Shown here one piece after another: positions 7,770 through 17,780 of a stretch of 38,426 bases of DNA. The position numbers and the translations under genes are program-made. The notes under the pieces were generated by a model, which searched no databases, had not been told where the DNA came from, and saw nothing but the letters and a program-made list of their open reading frames with translations. Source of the stretch: an uncultured Alphaproteobacteria bacterium (lineage in GTDB: Bacteria; Pseudomonadota; Alphaproteobacteria; Rhodobacterales; Rhodobacteraceae); the NCBI GenBank assembly GCA_902584635.1, contig CACIAQ010000014.1:1-38426 (forward strand). The letters run 5' to 3'. Numbering within the stretch: position 1 is the stretch's first letter; every line of letters begins with the position of its first letter.

Positions 7770-9827
7770 ATGTCATTCGATGAGAAGCAACAATTGGATA
7801 ACGACGAGATTGATTTAGTTTACTTGTTTAAAATTATTTGGCGTTTTAGATATGGTTTGCTGGTATTTATTATAATGTCTATTCCTATATCTTTATGGGT
7901 ATGTAGCATCCTTAAGCCTACATACAAGGCAGAAACCGTTTTCGAAAAACCCGGGGGAAAAGTACAGAGCTCCGGTTCGTTATTAAATAGCGTGCAAAGC
8001 TCAGGAGTTGCGAGCTTTTTTGGCAGTGGCATTCTTGGTGGGGAAACTGATAGTTTTTTCTCAGAGATTAGAAGTGAGTCTTTTTTGAGAACGGTCATTT
8101 TTAATAATGCTGAGTTGGATAGCCAGATGATGCAAAAACTCTGTCCTTTACCGTCGAAAGAGACTTCACGATTTTCTTTAAGGTCATTCTTAATTTTACT
8201 TGGCATATCGGAGGATAAGGCTCCTAGCCAAAGTCAAAAAATATTTCTATTAGTGCAATGTGTGAATGGGATGCTTGAGGTTGACTACGATAGGGGAGGT
8301 TCTGGTGAAAGTAGTGCTTTCAGATTGTCGATAGAGAGTGAGGACCCAGAGTTTTCAGCTAATCTCGCAAATCAAATCGTAGAAAAATATTTTATTAGAC
8401 ACGAAAGGAATAGCACCCGGGATTACCAAAACGTAAAAAAATATCTGTCAAAGGTCATTACAGAGGCTCAACTCGAATACACGGAAGCTAATAAGTTAAT
8501 ACAAAGTTTCTTAATTAAACATACTCCTCTTATGAACATAGAAATTTCATCTTCTCAGAATATCAGCCCGATAATTCTGACTATACCAATGAAAATCCCT
8601 CCAAGTCCCTTTGTTTCTGAGTTGAATAAGGAAATTGCTAACCTGAGCCAGCTTGAAAAGTCACTAAGTGATTTAAATCGAGCGAGGTTGCTGTTTTCAA
8701 ATTTAAAAGAAATGGATCATGAAAAGATCAAAACATTTATATCGTCAAACGATGTGCAGGGAGTGCTCTCGAGGTCTTTTCTGACAGCTTTAGCAAAGAT
8801 TAATAATATATCGACAGAAGCCCTTGCAATAAATCAAGAAATAAAAAAAATTGTTAGTCGGGAGTTGGCGAGCTTAAAACAACAGATGCAAGTTTTAGAA
8901 GAAAATATAGTTAAACGAGAAGAGCAAACAAAGCAATTAATGAATATTGAAAATAGATTTCAGGAATTGGCATTGGATGTTTCAAAGAAAAAGTTGGTTT
9001 TTGAATTGCTAAAGGATCAGTTAAAAGAAAAAATATTAACAACTGGGCTTGCTAACGTTGACCAACCAGTTTTACTAACCAGAGCTGTTCCTCCATTTAG
9101 AAGAGCTTTTCCAAATAAAAGATTAATTGTTGCTTTGGGAGTTATGATTTCTCTTTTTGTAGGTATCGCATATGCTCTATTTAGACAATCTTCTTTAAGG
9201 AAGGTGTGTTCACTTTCACAGATCCAAGGTTTAACTAATTTCTTAAGAATCTATAAAATTAAATACAGGCAGTTAAAGCAGATGGGTAAAAGATCTGATG
9301 AAACTGTGATCAGTCAATCATTCTTTTCGCTTGCAATGGAAATGGGCAAGTGCGGCTGCATTGTAGATCTCTCACAAAAAAAACGGAGCAATTCTCTTGC
9401 GTCAGAGTTTTCTGAGAGTGTTTCAAGTCTATTGGCGACAGAATATTCGAAAATTGTTTGTTTGGATACTTCACTAAGTAAAAAAACATTCACTGCTAGT
9501 TCAAAGAAAAATTTTGCATCTGATTATAGCAACCTTAATGCTCAAGAAACTTCGAACAAAAATATTTTATCGTTTTATGATGTGGATGGTATGATAGGGG
9601 CTGGAGAGATAAAAAAAATAAAAAACAAATATTCAGAGTTTGATAAAATTATCTGTGTTTTAGGTGCTGAAATTGGTGACCTAACGAAATTTAAGTTTAT
9701 CGAACAATGCGATTTTTATATTTTAATCGGTAGATCTTTTCAGTTCGACGAATTTACTTACAAAAAGTTTTCAAATGCTGTTTGGGAGAAAGAAAAAAAA
9801 TGTCTCGGATTTTTTCTTATAGATTGA
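7770..9827 (+). CDS. Wzz/GumC-like polysaccharide co-polymerase with a degenerate cytoplasmic kinase-like domain
   Basis: This 685-residue inner-membrane protein probably controls chain length and export of a surface polysaccharide. A short cytoplasmic N-terminus leads to transmembrane helix 1 (about residues 29-51) and the Wzz motif KPTYKAETVFEKP. A large periplasmic region with coiled-coil-like stretches (about 230-430) follows, then a Pro-containing approach (AVPPFRRAFPNKR) and helix 2 (about 451-474). The last 210 residues resemble a BY-kinase in outline: CIVDLSQKKRSNSLASEF sits where a Walker A strand-loop would be, KIVCLDTSL where the A' motif would be, and FDKIICVLG near a Walker B strand. 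No GxxxxGKS/T loop and no Tyr-rich tail is present, so ATP binding is unlikely. The upstream 242 bases hold only a small hairpin (7569-7586). Wza-like gene follows. Confidence 0.82.
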   Translation: MSFDEKQQLDNDEIDLVYLFKIIWRFRYGLLVFIIMSIPISLWVCSILKPTYKAETVFEKPGGKVQSSGSLLNSVQSSGVASFFGSGILGGETDSFFSEIRSESFLRTVIFNNAELDSQMMQKLCPLPSKETSRFSLRSFLILLGISEDKAPSQSQKIFLLVQCVNGMLEVDYDRGGSGESSAFRLSIESEDPEFSANLANQIVEKYFIRHERNSTRDYQNVKKYLSKVITEAQLEYTEANKLIQSFLIKHTPLMNIEISSSQNISPIILTIPMKIPPSPFVSELNKEIANLSQLEKSLSDLNRARLLFSNLKEMDHEKIKTFISSNDVQGVLSRSFLTALAKINNISTEALAINQEIKKIVSRELASLKQQMQVLEENIVKREEQTKQLMNIENRFQELALDVSKKKLVFELLKDQLKEKILTTGLANVDQPVLLTRAVPPFRRAFPNKRLIVALGVMISLFVGIAYALFRQSSLRKVCSLSQIQGLTNFLRIYKIKYRQLKQMGKRSDETVISQSFFSLAMEMGKCGCIVDLSQKKRSNSLASEFSESVSSLLATEYSKIVCLDTSLSKKTFTASSKKNFASDYSNLNAQETSNKNILSFYDVDGMIGAGEIKKIKNKYSEFDKIICVLGAEIGDLTKFKFIEQCDFYILIGRSFQFDEFTYKKFSNAVWEKEKKCLGFFLID

Positions 9828-9856
9828 GCGATTTTCAATCCAATTTGCAGGCCACA

Positions 9857-10996
9857 ATGAGGCGTCTATTTTTGTTATTGATGCTGGTGGGCGTGCTTTC
9901 TCTTTCTGCTTGCGGAAGAGTTTACTTTCCAATTGAGCTAAAGACGATCTCTAGGTCGGATAGGTCTGAGAAACAGCAGGATAGTAATGTTGTTATAGTT
10001 CCAATGACTTCTAAAAATATAAAATTAGCCAATAGTGCTCCTTACAAGCGTTATATAATAGAGGCAGGCGACTTAAAAGAACCAGCAAAGTTGATTTCCG
10101 CTGAGCTCGCTTTAGTAGAGAGGCATCCGATCATCAATGACCCCGGTCCTTATCTAATCGGTATAGGTGACGTGATAGGATATGAGGAATTAATAGGTGG
10201 TATTGGTACGAAAAAGGATATGGTAACGCGTAGTATGATGGTTAATGAAGATGGTTTGATAAACTTTTTTCAGTTGGGTAGGATAAGGGCGGAGGGTAAG
10301 ACACTTACTGAACTAGAAGATTTAATTTACAAAAAAGTGGTTGAGACAGGTGGAAACACGGACTTTAATTTATTCATAAAGAATTTCAGGAGTAAGCATT
10401 TTTCTGTTTCCATTGGAATGAAAACAAAGTCAATCCCTTACACATCTACTCCAATTTATATTGAGCAAATTTTAGATGAGCTTCCAGTGTCTTCAACTGT
10501 AGACGCAAAAATATCAATTTTTCGTGGAGATAGGGAGTTCAGTATTTCTTACAATAATTTAATGAGAAATACCTTAAAAAAAATTCGTATTTTTCCGGGT
10601 GACAGGATTTTTGTAAACACACTTAATTACAAGAAAGAAAAGGTGCTACTGGTTGGAGAGACTGGCGCTCAAAGAGCTATACCTATCAACTCTCATCTGC
10701 GTCCCTCATTATCCGATACAATTTTCTCTGGTACTGTACTTAATAGTACCACCTCAGACTTTAGCCAGATTTATGTTTTAAGAAAAAAGAAAAAGTCATT
10801 TCAGGCTTTTCATTTGGACATAACTGACCCTACAAGAGTGAGCTTATCTAATCTATTCGAAATGAGGCCAGATGATATAGTTTTTGTGGCAACGCAGCCG
10901 TTATCACTATACAGCCGAACACTCTCTCAGATACTAGGCTCTACAGGGTTGACGCTTCAGGCTAGGGATGTAGTTAGAAATGAAATCGGAAACTAG
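9857..10996 (+). CDS. Wza-like polysaccharide export lipoprotein
   Basis: This is an outer-membrane polysaccharide export protein (OPX family) of 379 residues. I start at ATG 9857 because it gives a clean lipoprotein signal peptide, MRRLFLLLMLVGVLSLSAC, with lipobox LSAC, and has GCAGG upstream. A longer frame to 9782 would bury the signal and overlap the Wzz-like gene. The poly-export domain is visible as YLIGIGDVIGYEE and later MVNEDGLINFFQLGRI. SLBB-like segments follow (KISIFRGDREF, and VLLVGETGAQRAIPINSHLR to IYVLRKKK). A C-terminal helical stretch, PLSLYSRTLSQIL, could form the outer-membrane helix barrel as in Wza. It pairs with the preceding Wzz-like protein to bridge inner and outer membranes. 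Confidence 0.87.
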   Translation: MRRLFLLLMLVGVLSLSACGRVYFPIELKTISRSDRSEKQQDSNVVIVPMTSKNIKLANSAPYKRYIIEAGDLKEPAKLISAELALVERHPIINDPGPYLIGIGDVIGYEELIGGIGTKKDMVTRSMMVNEDGLINFFQLGRIRAEGKTLTELEDLIYKKVVETGGNTDFNLFIKNFRSKHFSVSIGMKTKSIPYTSTPIYIEQILDELPVSSTVDAKISIFRGDREFSISYNNLMRNTLKKIRIFPGDRIFVNTLNYKKEKVLLVGETGAQRAIPINSHLRPSLSDTIFSGTVLNSTTSDFSQIYVLRKKKKSFQAFHLDITDPTRVSLSNLFEMRPDDIVFVATQPLSLYSRTLSQILGSTGLTLQARDVVRNEIGN

Positions 10997-11132
10997 CTTT
11001 CACTTTTGCTAATTATTCGACGAATGTGATCTTTTGAGGGTGTGGCTTTTTAACCGTAGAAATTAAAATTTTTTACTATATTTATTATTACTTAAAGTAT
11101 ATACATGTAAAAGGATATATAAGGGGGCTTAG

Positions 11133-11498
11133 ATGACTGGGTATCTGGAAGAATATTTTCCGCTGGCAGTGTTTTTGGGGTTATCTGTGGCTTTTGGCCT
11201 AATTTTGATGTTGGCGCCCCTATTGGCAGCAGTGTCTAACCCTGACTCTGAAAAAAACTCTGCGTATGAATGTGGATTTGAGCCTTTTGAAAGTGCAAGA
11301 TTAAAATTTGATATAAGATTTTATTTGGTCGCTATTCTCTTTGTTATTTTCGATTTAGAAGTCGCATTTTTGTTCCCTTGGGCAGTAGGGTTCCAATACA
11401 TTGGGCCACTCGGTTTTTGGTCCATGATGTTATTTCTTTTAATTTTGACTATTGGCTTTGTGTATGAATGGAAAAAGGGGGCCTTAGAGTGGGAGTAA
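11133..11498 (+). CDS. nuoA: NADH-quinone oxidoreductase subunit A
   Basis: This is a small membrane subunit of complex I near the quinone entry site, with 121 residues and three transmembrane helices (about 8-30, 65-85, 92-113). The loop [20 protein letters not shown] and [12 protein letters not shown] are family signatures, with the conserved Cys47-type residue in ECGFEP. The ATG is preceded by AGGGGG with five bases between. It is the first gene of the 14-gene nuo operon. The 136-base gap upstream probably holds the promoter, but I see no convincing -35/-10 pair. Confidence 0.97.
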   Translation: MTGYLEEYFPLAVFLGLSVAFGLILMLAPLLAAVSNPDSEKNSAYECGFEPFESARLKFDIRFYLVAILFVIFDLEVAFLFPWAVGFQYIGPLGFWSMMLFLLILTIGFVYEWKKGALEWE

Positions 11499-12022
11499 TT
11501 AAAAAATCTTTACAAGATATAGATCAAAACGAAAGTAACTGGAACGTTTCCTTAGCGGGAACAGATAATCAAGGCTACATTCTTACCACAGTCAATGACG
11601 TTATTAATTGGTCTCGTACAGGTAGTCTATATTGGATGACATTTGGGCTTGCTTGCTGTGCCGTTGAAATGATGCACACCTCAATTCCTCGATATGATCT
11701 TGAACGTTTCGGTGCAATTCCTCGAGGTAGTCCAAGGCAATCGGACCTTATGATTGTTGCTGGAACTTTGACTAATAAAATGGCTCCAGCGCTAAGAAAA
11801 GTTTATGATCAAATGCCGGAACCTAGATATGTAATTTCTATGGGTAGCTGTGCAAATGGGGGCGGGTATTATCATTACTCTTACTCAGTAGTTAGAGGAT
11901 GCGATAGGATTGTGCCGGTTGATATTTACGTTCCAGGCTGTCCCCCAAGTGCCGAAGCTTTGCTTTATGGGATTATGCAGTTGCAAAAAAAGATCAGAAG
12001 AACTGGTACTGTGAAGCGCTAA
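11489..12022 (+). CDS. nuoB: NADH-quinone oxidoreductase subunit B
   Basis: This peripheral-arm subunit carries the terminal 4Fe-4S cluster N2 beside the quinone site. The cluster cysteines are visible in [18 protein letters not shown] and VPGCPPSAE. The frame opens at ATG 11468 inside nuoA, but GTG 11489 has AAGGGGG about seven bases upstream and gives 177 residues, a normal length. I therefore prefer GTG, with a 10-base overlap with nuoA. The C-terminal half is almost identical in pattern to Rhodobacterales NuoB. Confidence 0.95.
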   Translation: MGVIKKSLQDIDQNESNWNVSLAGTDNQGYILTTVNDVINWSRTGSLYWMTFGLACCAVEMMHTSIPRYDLERFGAIPRGSPRQSDLMIVAGTLTNKMAPALRKVYDQMPEPRYVISMGSCANGGGYYHYSYSVVRGCDRIVPVDIYVPGCPPSAEALLYGIMQLQKKIRRTGTVKR

Positions 12023-12023
12023 G

Positions 12024-12623
12024 ATGGTCGATTTGAATAGCTTTAAATCCAGCCTCGCTCCGGCTCTCTTGGAAGCAGTATTAGATGTTAAAGAGAGTAA
12101 CAATCATATTTTGCTAGACATTGTTCCTACGGCCCTAGTGACCATGGTAACTCACCTAAAGTCGAAAAAAGGGTTCTCATTTAACACTTTAATTGATATA
12201 ACAGCAGTCGATTTTCCCGCTAAAGAACAACGATTTGAGGTAATCTATCATTTTTTGTCAATGACTGAAAACAAGAGGTGCAGAGTGACCATTTCGATTA
12301 ATGAAAGTGATGAAGTGCAAAGTATAACGTCTGTGTTTGAGTGTGCCAATTGGTTTGAACGTGAATTATTTGATCTTTTTGGAGTGAAATTCACATCCCA
12401 CCCTGACTTAAGACGAATTTTAACTGACTATGGTTTTAAAGGACATCCCTTGAGAAAAGATTTTCCTACATCTGGTTTTTTAGAGGTTAGGTATGATGAA
12501 GTGGAGAAGAGAGTAATATACGAACCAACATCACTTACTCAAGGTTACAGAGACTTTGACTTCTTAAGCCCCTGGGATAATCCAGAAGCGTACACGAGCG
12601 CTGATACAAAAGACCAGAATTGA
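12024..12623 (+). CDS. nuoC: NADH-quinone oxidoreductase subunit C
   Basis: This is the 30-kDa subunit of the peripheral arm, 199 residues, contacting NuoD and NuoB near the quinone chamber. Family hallmarks are the segment [20 protein letters not shown] around residues 110-130 and [19 protein letters not shown] just after it. It is a separate gene from nuoD, unlike the fused NuoCD of enterobacteria, which is typical of alphaproteobacteria. The start lies one base after the nuoB stop. The C-terminal DFDFLSPWD is also usual. Confidence 0.96.
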   Translation: MVDLNSFKSSLAPALLEAVLDVKESNNHILLDIVPTALVTMVTHLKSKKGFSFNTLIDITAVDFPAKEQRFEVIYHFLSMTENKRCRVTISINESDEVQSITSVFECANWFERELFDLFGVKFTSHPDLRRILTDYGFKGHPLRKDFPTSGFLEVRYDEVEKRVIYEPTSLTQGYRDFDFLSPWDNPEAYTSADTKDQN

Positions 12624-12627
12624 AATA

Positions 12628-13821
12628 ATGCTAGATAACAAGGATACAAAAAAAAATACCCTAACGATGAATTTTGGGCCTCAGCATCCGGCCGCGCATG
12701 GTGTGCTTCGAATGGTTCTTGAGCTTGACGGCGAAATAGTGGAAAGGGTAGACCCACATATTGGATTACTTCATAGAGGTACTGAAAAACTTATGGAGTC
12801 CCGAACATACCTTCAAAATCTTCCTTACCTAGATAGATTAGACTATGTAGCCCCAATGAACCAAGAGCATGCTTGGTGCTTAGCTCTTGAGAAATTGTGT
12901 AATATAAAAATTTCAAAGAGGGCATCAGATATAAGAGTTCTATTTTGTGAAATAGGGAGAGTGCTCAACCATTTATTAAACATTACAACACAGGGAATGG
13001 ATGTAGGAGCACTGACACCTATTTTTTGGGGATTTGAAGAACGTGAAAAGCTTATGGAGTTTTATGAGAGAGCATGCGGCGCTCGGCTTCATGCCGCTTA
13101 CTTTAGGCCTGGAGGAGTACATCAGGATCTTCCACCGACTTTATTTGAAGATATTTTTACTTGGACTGAGAATTTTCCTGAAAAGCTTGACGATCTTGAG
13201 GGTCTTCTCACAGAAAATCGAATTTTTAAGCAACGCAATGTAGATATTGGTGTTGTGTCAAAAACTGACGCAATTGAGCTTGGGTTTTCTGGAGTTATGC
13301 TCAGAGGGTCTGGAGTTCCTTGGGACTTGAGGCGAGCTCAACCGTATGAAACATATAGTGAGTATAAGTTTTCTATACCAATAGGAAAAAACGGCGATTG
13401 CTATGATAGATATTTGCTAAGAATTCAGGAAATGAGAGAAAGTGTAAGTATAATTAAGCAGTCAATCAGAAAATTGCAGGATACGGTTGGTGACGATGTA
13501 TTGGTTAGAGGAAAGTTTTCTCCTCCCAAACGAGACGATATGAAAAATTCTATGGAAGCATTAATCCATCATTTTAAGCTCTACACTGAAGGATTTAGGG
13601 TGCCCGAAGGTAGTATATATTCTTGCGTAGAAGCTCCAAAAGGTGAATTTGGCGTTTTTATCGTTTCTGATGGTACAAATCAGCCTTATCGAGTTAAACT
13701 CAGAGCCCCAGGGTTCGTGCATTTATCAGCTATGGAAAGAATAACTAAAGGCCATCAGCTAGCTGATGTCTCTGCTATTTTAGGATCCTTAGATGTTGTA
13801 TTTGGGGAGATTGATAGATAA
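12628..13821 (+). CDS. nuoD: NADH-quinone oxidoreductase subunit D
   Basis: This is the 49-kDa subunit that forms most of the quinone-binding pocket; its ancestor was a NiFe-hydrogenase large subunit. [15 protein letters not shown] near the N-terminus carries the quinone-pocket His residues. [23 protein letters not shown], the central [19 protein letters not shown] and the C-terminal VFGEIDR are all standard. The length of 397 residues is normal and no nickel-binding cysteine pairs remain. It begins four bases after nuoC, and its stop shares one base with nuoE. Confidence 0.97.
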   Translation: MLDNKDTKKNTLTMNFGPQHPAAHGVLRMVLELDGEIVERVDPHIGLLHRGTEKLMESRTYLQNLPYLDRLDYVAPMNQEHAWCLALEKLCNIKISKRASDIRVLFCEIGRVLNHLLNITTQGMDVGALTPIFWGFEEREKLMEFYERACGARLHAAYFRPGGVHQDLPPTLFEDIFTWTENFPEKLDDLEGLLTENRIFKQRNVDIGVVSKTDAIELGFSGVMLRGSGVPWDLRRAQPYETYSEYKFSIPIGKNGDCYDRYLLRIQEMRESVSIIKQSIRKLQDTVGDDVLVRGKFSPPKRDDMKNSMEALIHHFKLYTEGFRVPEGSIYSCVEAPKGEFGVFIVSDGTNQPYRVKLRAPGFVHLSAMERITKGHQLADVSAILGSLDVVFGEIDR

Positions 13822-14459
13822 TGCTTAGAAGGCTTTCAAAGGAGCAACCGGAGAACTTTAAGTTTACAAAGGTAAACCTTAATTGGGCCAAAGCCCAATT
13901 AAAAAAATACCCTAAAGGTAGGCAAGCCAGTGCGGTAATACCATTATTGTGGAGAGCACAAGAGCAAGAGGGTTGGGTCTCAAAACCAGCAATAGAATTT
14001 GTTGCTAATTTTTTAGATATGCCTGAGGTAAGAGTTTTAGAAGTAGCTACATTTTACTTTATGTTTCACTTGGCACCAGTAGGATCTAAGGCTCATTTCC
14101 AAGTTTGTGGTACAACACCTTGTATGCTAAGAGGTTCAGAGGATTTGATTAATATTTGTAAATCTAGAGTGAATGAGAGACAGAAATCACTGTCCTCTGA
14201 TGGTTTTATGAGTTGGGAAGAGGTTGAATGTTTAGGTGGTTGCGCAAACGCACCTGTTGTTCAAATCGGATCAGATTATTTCGAGGATCTTGATAAAGAC
14301 TCATTTGAAAAGCTTATTAATGACATTGAGAAAAATAACACTCCAATTCCCGGGTCAAGGAAAGGGAGGTTTTCTTCAGAGCCTGCAGATATGACAAAAA
14401 AATATAGTAGGAAAAAATTGTCATTTGAGAATGCTTCGATTGAAAGATTTAGGGGTTGA
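13821..14459 (+). CDS. nuoE: NADH-quinone oxidoreductase subunit E
   Basis: This is the 24-kDa subunit of the NADH-oxidising module, with a thioredoxin-like fold and the 2Fe-2S cluster N1a. Ligand cysteines are in CGTTPCMLRG (about residues 99-104) and ECLGGCANAP (about 137-141). At 212 residues it has only a short basic tail; many Rhodobacterales NuoE proteins carry a longer C-terminal extension. The ATG overlaps the nuoD stop by one base (TAATG). Confidence 0.95.
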   Translation: MLRRLSKEQPENFKFTKVNLNWAKAQLKKYPKGRQASAVIPLLWRAQEQEGWVSKPAIEFVANFLDMPEVRVLEVATFYFMFHLAPVGSKAHFQVCGTTPCMLRGSEDLINICKSRVNERQKSLSSDGFMSWEEVECLGGCANAPVVQIGSDYFEDLDKDSFEKLINDIEKNNTPIPGSRKGRFSSEPADMTKKYSRKKLSFENASIERFRG

Positions 14460-14462
14460 GAT

Positions 14463-15752
14463 TTGCTTAAAAACAAAGACAAAATTTTTCCAAATATTTA
14501 TGGATTTTTTGACCGCTCAATAAAGGGAGTGATGTCACGAGGAGGCTGGGTTGATACACAGGCGGTCATATCAAAAGGTCCCGACCACATAATTAAAACC
14601 ATTCAAGATTCAGGCTTGAGAGGGCGGGGAGGTGCTGGGTTTCCTACAGGTTTGAAGTGGTCATTTATGCCAAAAAGTAGTGAAAAGCCAAAATATTTGG
14701 TTATAAATGCAGACGAGTCAGAGCCTGGGACTTGTAAAGACAGAGAAATTCTCAGACATGAGCCACATAGTCTTTTAGAAGGATGCTTGTTAGCTGGCAT
14801 AGCAATGGGCTGTTCTGCAGCATATATTTATATAAGAGGTGAATATGTAAGGGAGAGGGAACAGCTCGAGTTAGCTATTGCTGAGGCATATGAAAAGGGG
14901 TTTTTAGGTAAAAATGCTTGTAAAACAGGGGTTTCTTTTGACGTTTATAGCCATCATGGAGCTGGAGCTTACATATGTGGAGAAGAGACGGCATTGTTAG
15001 AGTCTCTTGAGGGACGTAAAGGTATGCCCCGAATGAAACCTCCGTTTCCAGCTGGAGCGGGTCTCTATGGTTGCCCTACCACGGTAAACAATGTTGAGTC
15101 AATTGCTGTTGTTCCGACTATTTTAAAAAGAGGAAGTGGTTGGTTTACAAGCCTTGGCAGAAAAAATAATCACGGAACTAAGCTCTTCGCAATTTCAGGA
15201 CATGTTAATAATCCATGTGTTGTAGAAGAAGAAATGTCAATTTCTTTAAGAGACTTAATTGATAAGCATTGTGGAGGAGTTGTTGGTGGTTGGGAAAATT
15301 TAAAAGCAGTAATTCCAGGCGGTGCCTCTGTGCCACTAATACCCAAGACAGTTTGTGATAATGCTTTAATGGACTTCGATTGGCTAAAAGAGCAGCAATC
15401 AGGGCTTGGTACGGCAGCTGTCATTGTTATGGATAGTAGAACCGATGTTATAAAAGCAATTTGGAGATTGTCAAAGTTTTACAAACATGAAAGTTGCGGC
15501 CAGTGTACGCCTTGCAGAGAGGGTACTGGGTGGATGATGAGAATTATGGAAAGGCTTGTTGCAGGACAAGCTTCTGTAGATGAAATAGACATGTTATTAG
15601 AAATCACTAAGCAAGTTGAAGGTCATACAATTTGTGCGCTTGGAGATGCGGCGGCGTGGCCAATTCAAGGATTAATAAGACATTTTAGAAGTGAGGTTGA
15701 AGATAGAATAATGGCTAATTCATCAAAAAAAGTCATTCAAGCAGCAGAATAA
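14463..15752 (+). CDS. nuoF: NADH-quinone oxidoreductase subunit F
   Basis: This subunit binds NADH and FMN and carries 4Fe-4S cluster N3. [13 protein letters not shown] marks the NADH/FMN site, [17 protein letters not shown] is a second FMN-side motif, and [10 protein letters not shown] plus a later Cys in HTICALGD bind the cluster. The start is TTG 14463: it yields [14 protein letters not shown], matching the family N-terminus, and AGGGG lies about eight bases upstream. The length of 429 residues is normal. Confidence 0.96.
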   Translation: MLKNKDKIFPNIYGFFDRSIKGVMSRGGWVDTQAVISKGPDHIIKTIQDSGLRGRGGAGFPTGLKWSFMPKSSEKPKYLVINADESEPGTCKDREILRHEPHSLLEGCLLAGIAMGCSAAYIYIRGEYVREREQLELAIAEAYEKGFLGKNACKTGVSFDVYSHHGAGAYICGEETALLESLEGRKGMPRMKPPFPAGAGLYGCPTTVNNVESIAVVPTILKRGSGWFTSLGRKNNHGTKLFAISGHVNNPCVVEEEMSISLRDLIDKHCGGVVGGWENLKAVIPGGASVPLIPKTVCDNALMDFDWLKEQQSGLGTAAVIVMDSRTDVIKAIWRLSKFYKHESCGQCTPCREGTGWMMRIMERLVAGQASVDEIDMLLEITKQVEGHTICALGDAAAWPIQGLIRHFRSEVEDRIMANSSKKVIQAAE

Positions 15753-15758
15753 ATCAAA

Positions 15759-17780
15759 ATGACTACAAAAAAAGTTAAAATAAATGAAACAGTTCACGAT
15801 TTTGATGAAAACTTAACTATCATTCAGGCATGTGAACTCTTGGGAATACAGATACCTCGCTTTTGTTATCATGAAAAACTGTCTATTGCAGGCAACTGTA
15901 GAATGTGTTTGGTTGAGGTTGTAGGTGGACCACCTAAGCCTACTGCTTCTTGCGCTATGCAGCTAAAAGATTTAAGACCAGGATCTGATGGAGAACCACC
16001 TCAAGTACTGACCAACTCTGAAATGGTGAAAAGCGCAAGAAAAGGCGTGATGGAATTTCTTTTAATTAATCATCCTTTAGATTGTCCCATATGCGATCAG
16101 GGTGGCGAGTGTGACCTACAGGACCAAGCTATGTCTTTTGGTTTTGGCAAATCAAGATATACTGAGGACAAAAGAACTGTAGAAGATTTTGATCTTGGAC
16201 CCTTAGTTGAGACACATATGACCAGATGCATATCATGTACTCGGTGTGTGAGGTTTACAACTGAAGTTGCCGGAATCGATCAGATGGGACAGACAGGTAG
16301 AGGAGAAGACTCTGAGATAGTAACGTATCTAAGTCAAACCCTAGATAGTGAATTGCAGGGAAATATTATCGATCTTTGTCCGGTTGGGGCGCTTACCTCT
16401 AAACCATATGCTTTTTCAGCTAGGCCTTGGGAGTTGCAGAAGACCGAAACAATAGATGTTATGGATGGTACTGGTTGTAACATAAGGGTAGACTCCAAAG
16501 GAAATCGTGTAATGAGGATAATACCAAGAGAAAATCATTCCGTTAATGAGGAATGGATTTCTGATAAAAGTAGATTTGTTTGGGATGGTATAAGGGTCCA
16601 GAGGCTTGACACTCCTTTTAAGAAAACCGACGGCAGTTTTGAGTCAATAAGTTGGGAAGACGCGATTTCATTAGCTTCTGAGAAAATGCAAAGTGGAAAA
16701 ACGACATTTGTGGCGGGAGACTTGATGAACGTAGAAGCGCTATATGCAGCTAGCAGGTTATGTGAGTATCTTGAGGGATCAAAAATTCTAGGAGATTTTG
16801 GTGCAAGCTGCACTCTAAGTAGTAGATCGTATTATGTGGGTAATGGCAAAATAGAAGATATTGATAATGTTAAGAACATTATTCTTCTTGGTTCTAACCC
16901 TAGAAAAGAAGCTTCTGTTATTAACGCCAGAATACGAAAAGCTTGGTTAAGTGGTGCAAACGTTTACCGGTTGGGGCTTGAAGAAAATTTAACTTATGAT
17001 GTTGAAGAATTGGGATGCTCATTTTCTGATTTTCAGACTTTCTTGGATAAGGTGAGTTCAAAAAAATCTTTTTGGGCTGACACATTGTTTTTGGTGGGGT
17101 ATGGTTTTTTAGATACCAAGTCTTCTGGTGCTGCTATTAATGCAGTTAGGTCAATTGTAGAAAAATATAAATCAAAATTTCTTGTGATTCATCCAAATGC
17201 AAGTGCGGTAGGGAGTTTAGATTTAGGTTTTGAAGCTGTATCTAGTGACAAACAAAAATTTTTGAGTGAAGCAGATGTAGTTTATAACCTTGGTTGTGAG
17301 TCGGTAGTACCTGACCAAAAATGTTTTGTAATTTATCAGGGCAGCCATGGAGATAAAGGCGCGGCTTCCGCAGATCTTATTTTCCCTTCGGCATGCTATT
17401 TAGAAGAGGACGGTATCTTTGTAAATACAGAAGGAAGAAGTCAGTATGCAAAAAAAGCTATTCAACCGCCGGGTAAGGCTAAAGAAAACTGGAGAATAAT
17501 TCGAGCACTGTCAGAAAAATTAGGGTTTCTACCACGTTGGTTTGACCTAAATGGATTAAGAAGTAGTTTGTTTGAGGAAATCCCGATAATTTCAAAACCT
17601 GGTGAAATTATTGAAGTGCCTTGGGAGAAAGCACAAAAGGAAAAGAGGTTGGTATCAAAAACGATTCTTTCAAGCTACTTAAACGAGTTCTATCTCTCCA
17701 ATAGCATTTGTCGATCAAGCAAAATTATGGGTAAGCTTGCCAGATATAGAAATTCTACAAGAATTAAAGAGGCAAGCTAA
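15759..17780 (+). CDS. nuoG: NADH-quinone oxidoreductase subunit G
   Basis: This large peripheral-arm subunit relays electrons. The N-terminal 2Fe-2S domain (N1b) has cysteines in RFCYHEKLSIAGNCRMCLVE and a later ASC. The His-Cys motif of N5 is in HPLDCPICDQGGECDL, and N4 ligands are in CISCTRCVRF with CPVGAL. The rest (about residues 215-673) is a molybdopterin-oxidoreductase-like domain without visible cofactor function, as usual. The extra N7 cysteine motif of E. coli NuoG is not seen. The length of 673 residues agrees with alphaproteobacterial homologues. The stop is directly followed by the nuoH ATG. Confidence 0.96.
   Translation: MTTKKVKINETVHDFDENLTIIQACELLGIQIPRFCYHEKLSIAGNCRMCLVEVVGGPPKPTASCAMQLKDLRPGSDGEPPQVLTNSEMVKSARKGVMEFLLINHPLDCPICDQGGECDLQDQAMSFGFGKSRYTEDKRTVEDFDLGPLVETHMTRCISCTRCVRFTTEVAGIDQMGQTGRGEDSEIVTYLSQTLDSELQGNIIDLCPVGALTSKPYAFSARPWELQKTETIDVMDGTGCNIRVDSKGNRVMRIIPRENHSVNEEWISDKSRFVWDGIRVQRLDTPFKKTDGSFESISWEDAISLASEKMQSGKTTFVAGDLMNVEALYAASRLCEYLEGSKILGDFGASCTLSSRSYYVGNGKIEDIDNVKNIILLGSNPRKEASVINARIRKAWLSGANVYRLGLEENLTYDVEELGCSFSDFQTFLDKVSSKKSFWADTLFLVGYGFLDTKSSGAAINAVRSIVEKYKSKFLVIHPNASAVGSLDLGFEAVSSDKQKFLSEADVVYNLGCESVVPDQKCFVIYQGSHGDKGAASADLIFPSACYLEEDGIFVNTEGRSQYAKKAIQPPGKAKENWRIIRALSEKLGFLPRWFDLNGLRSSLFEEIPIISKPGEIIEVPWEKAQKEKRLVSKTILSSYLNEFYLSNSICRSSKIMGKLARYRNSTRIKEAS

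Noticed and set aside
9782-9856. N-terminal extension of the Wza-like protein overlapping the Wzz-like gene
   Set aside because: It would place about 25 polar residues before a textbook lipoprotein signal peptide; ATG 9857 has its own ribosome binding site.
10997-11132. A second copy of the tRNA-Phe 3' end as the far edge of an integrated island
   Set aside because: I looked for the CTACC-CCCGGGC-type end before nuoA and found nothing like it; only a short ATTCGACGAAT dyad (11015-11025) is present, which is within chance.
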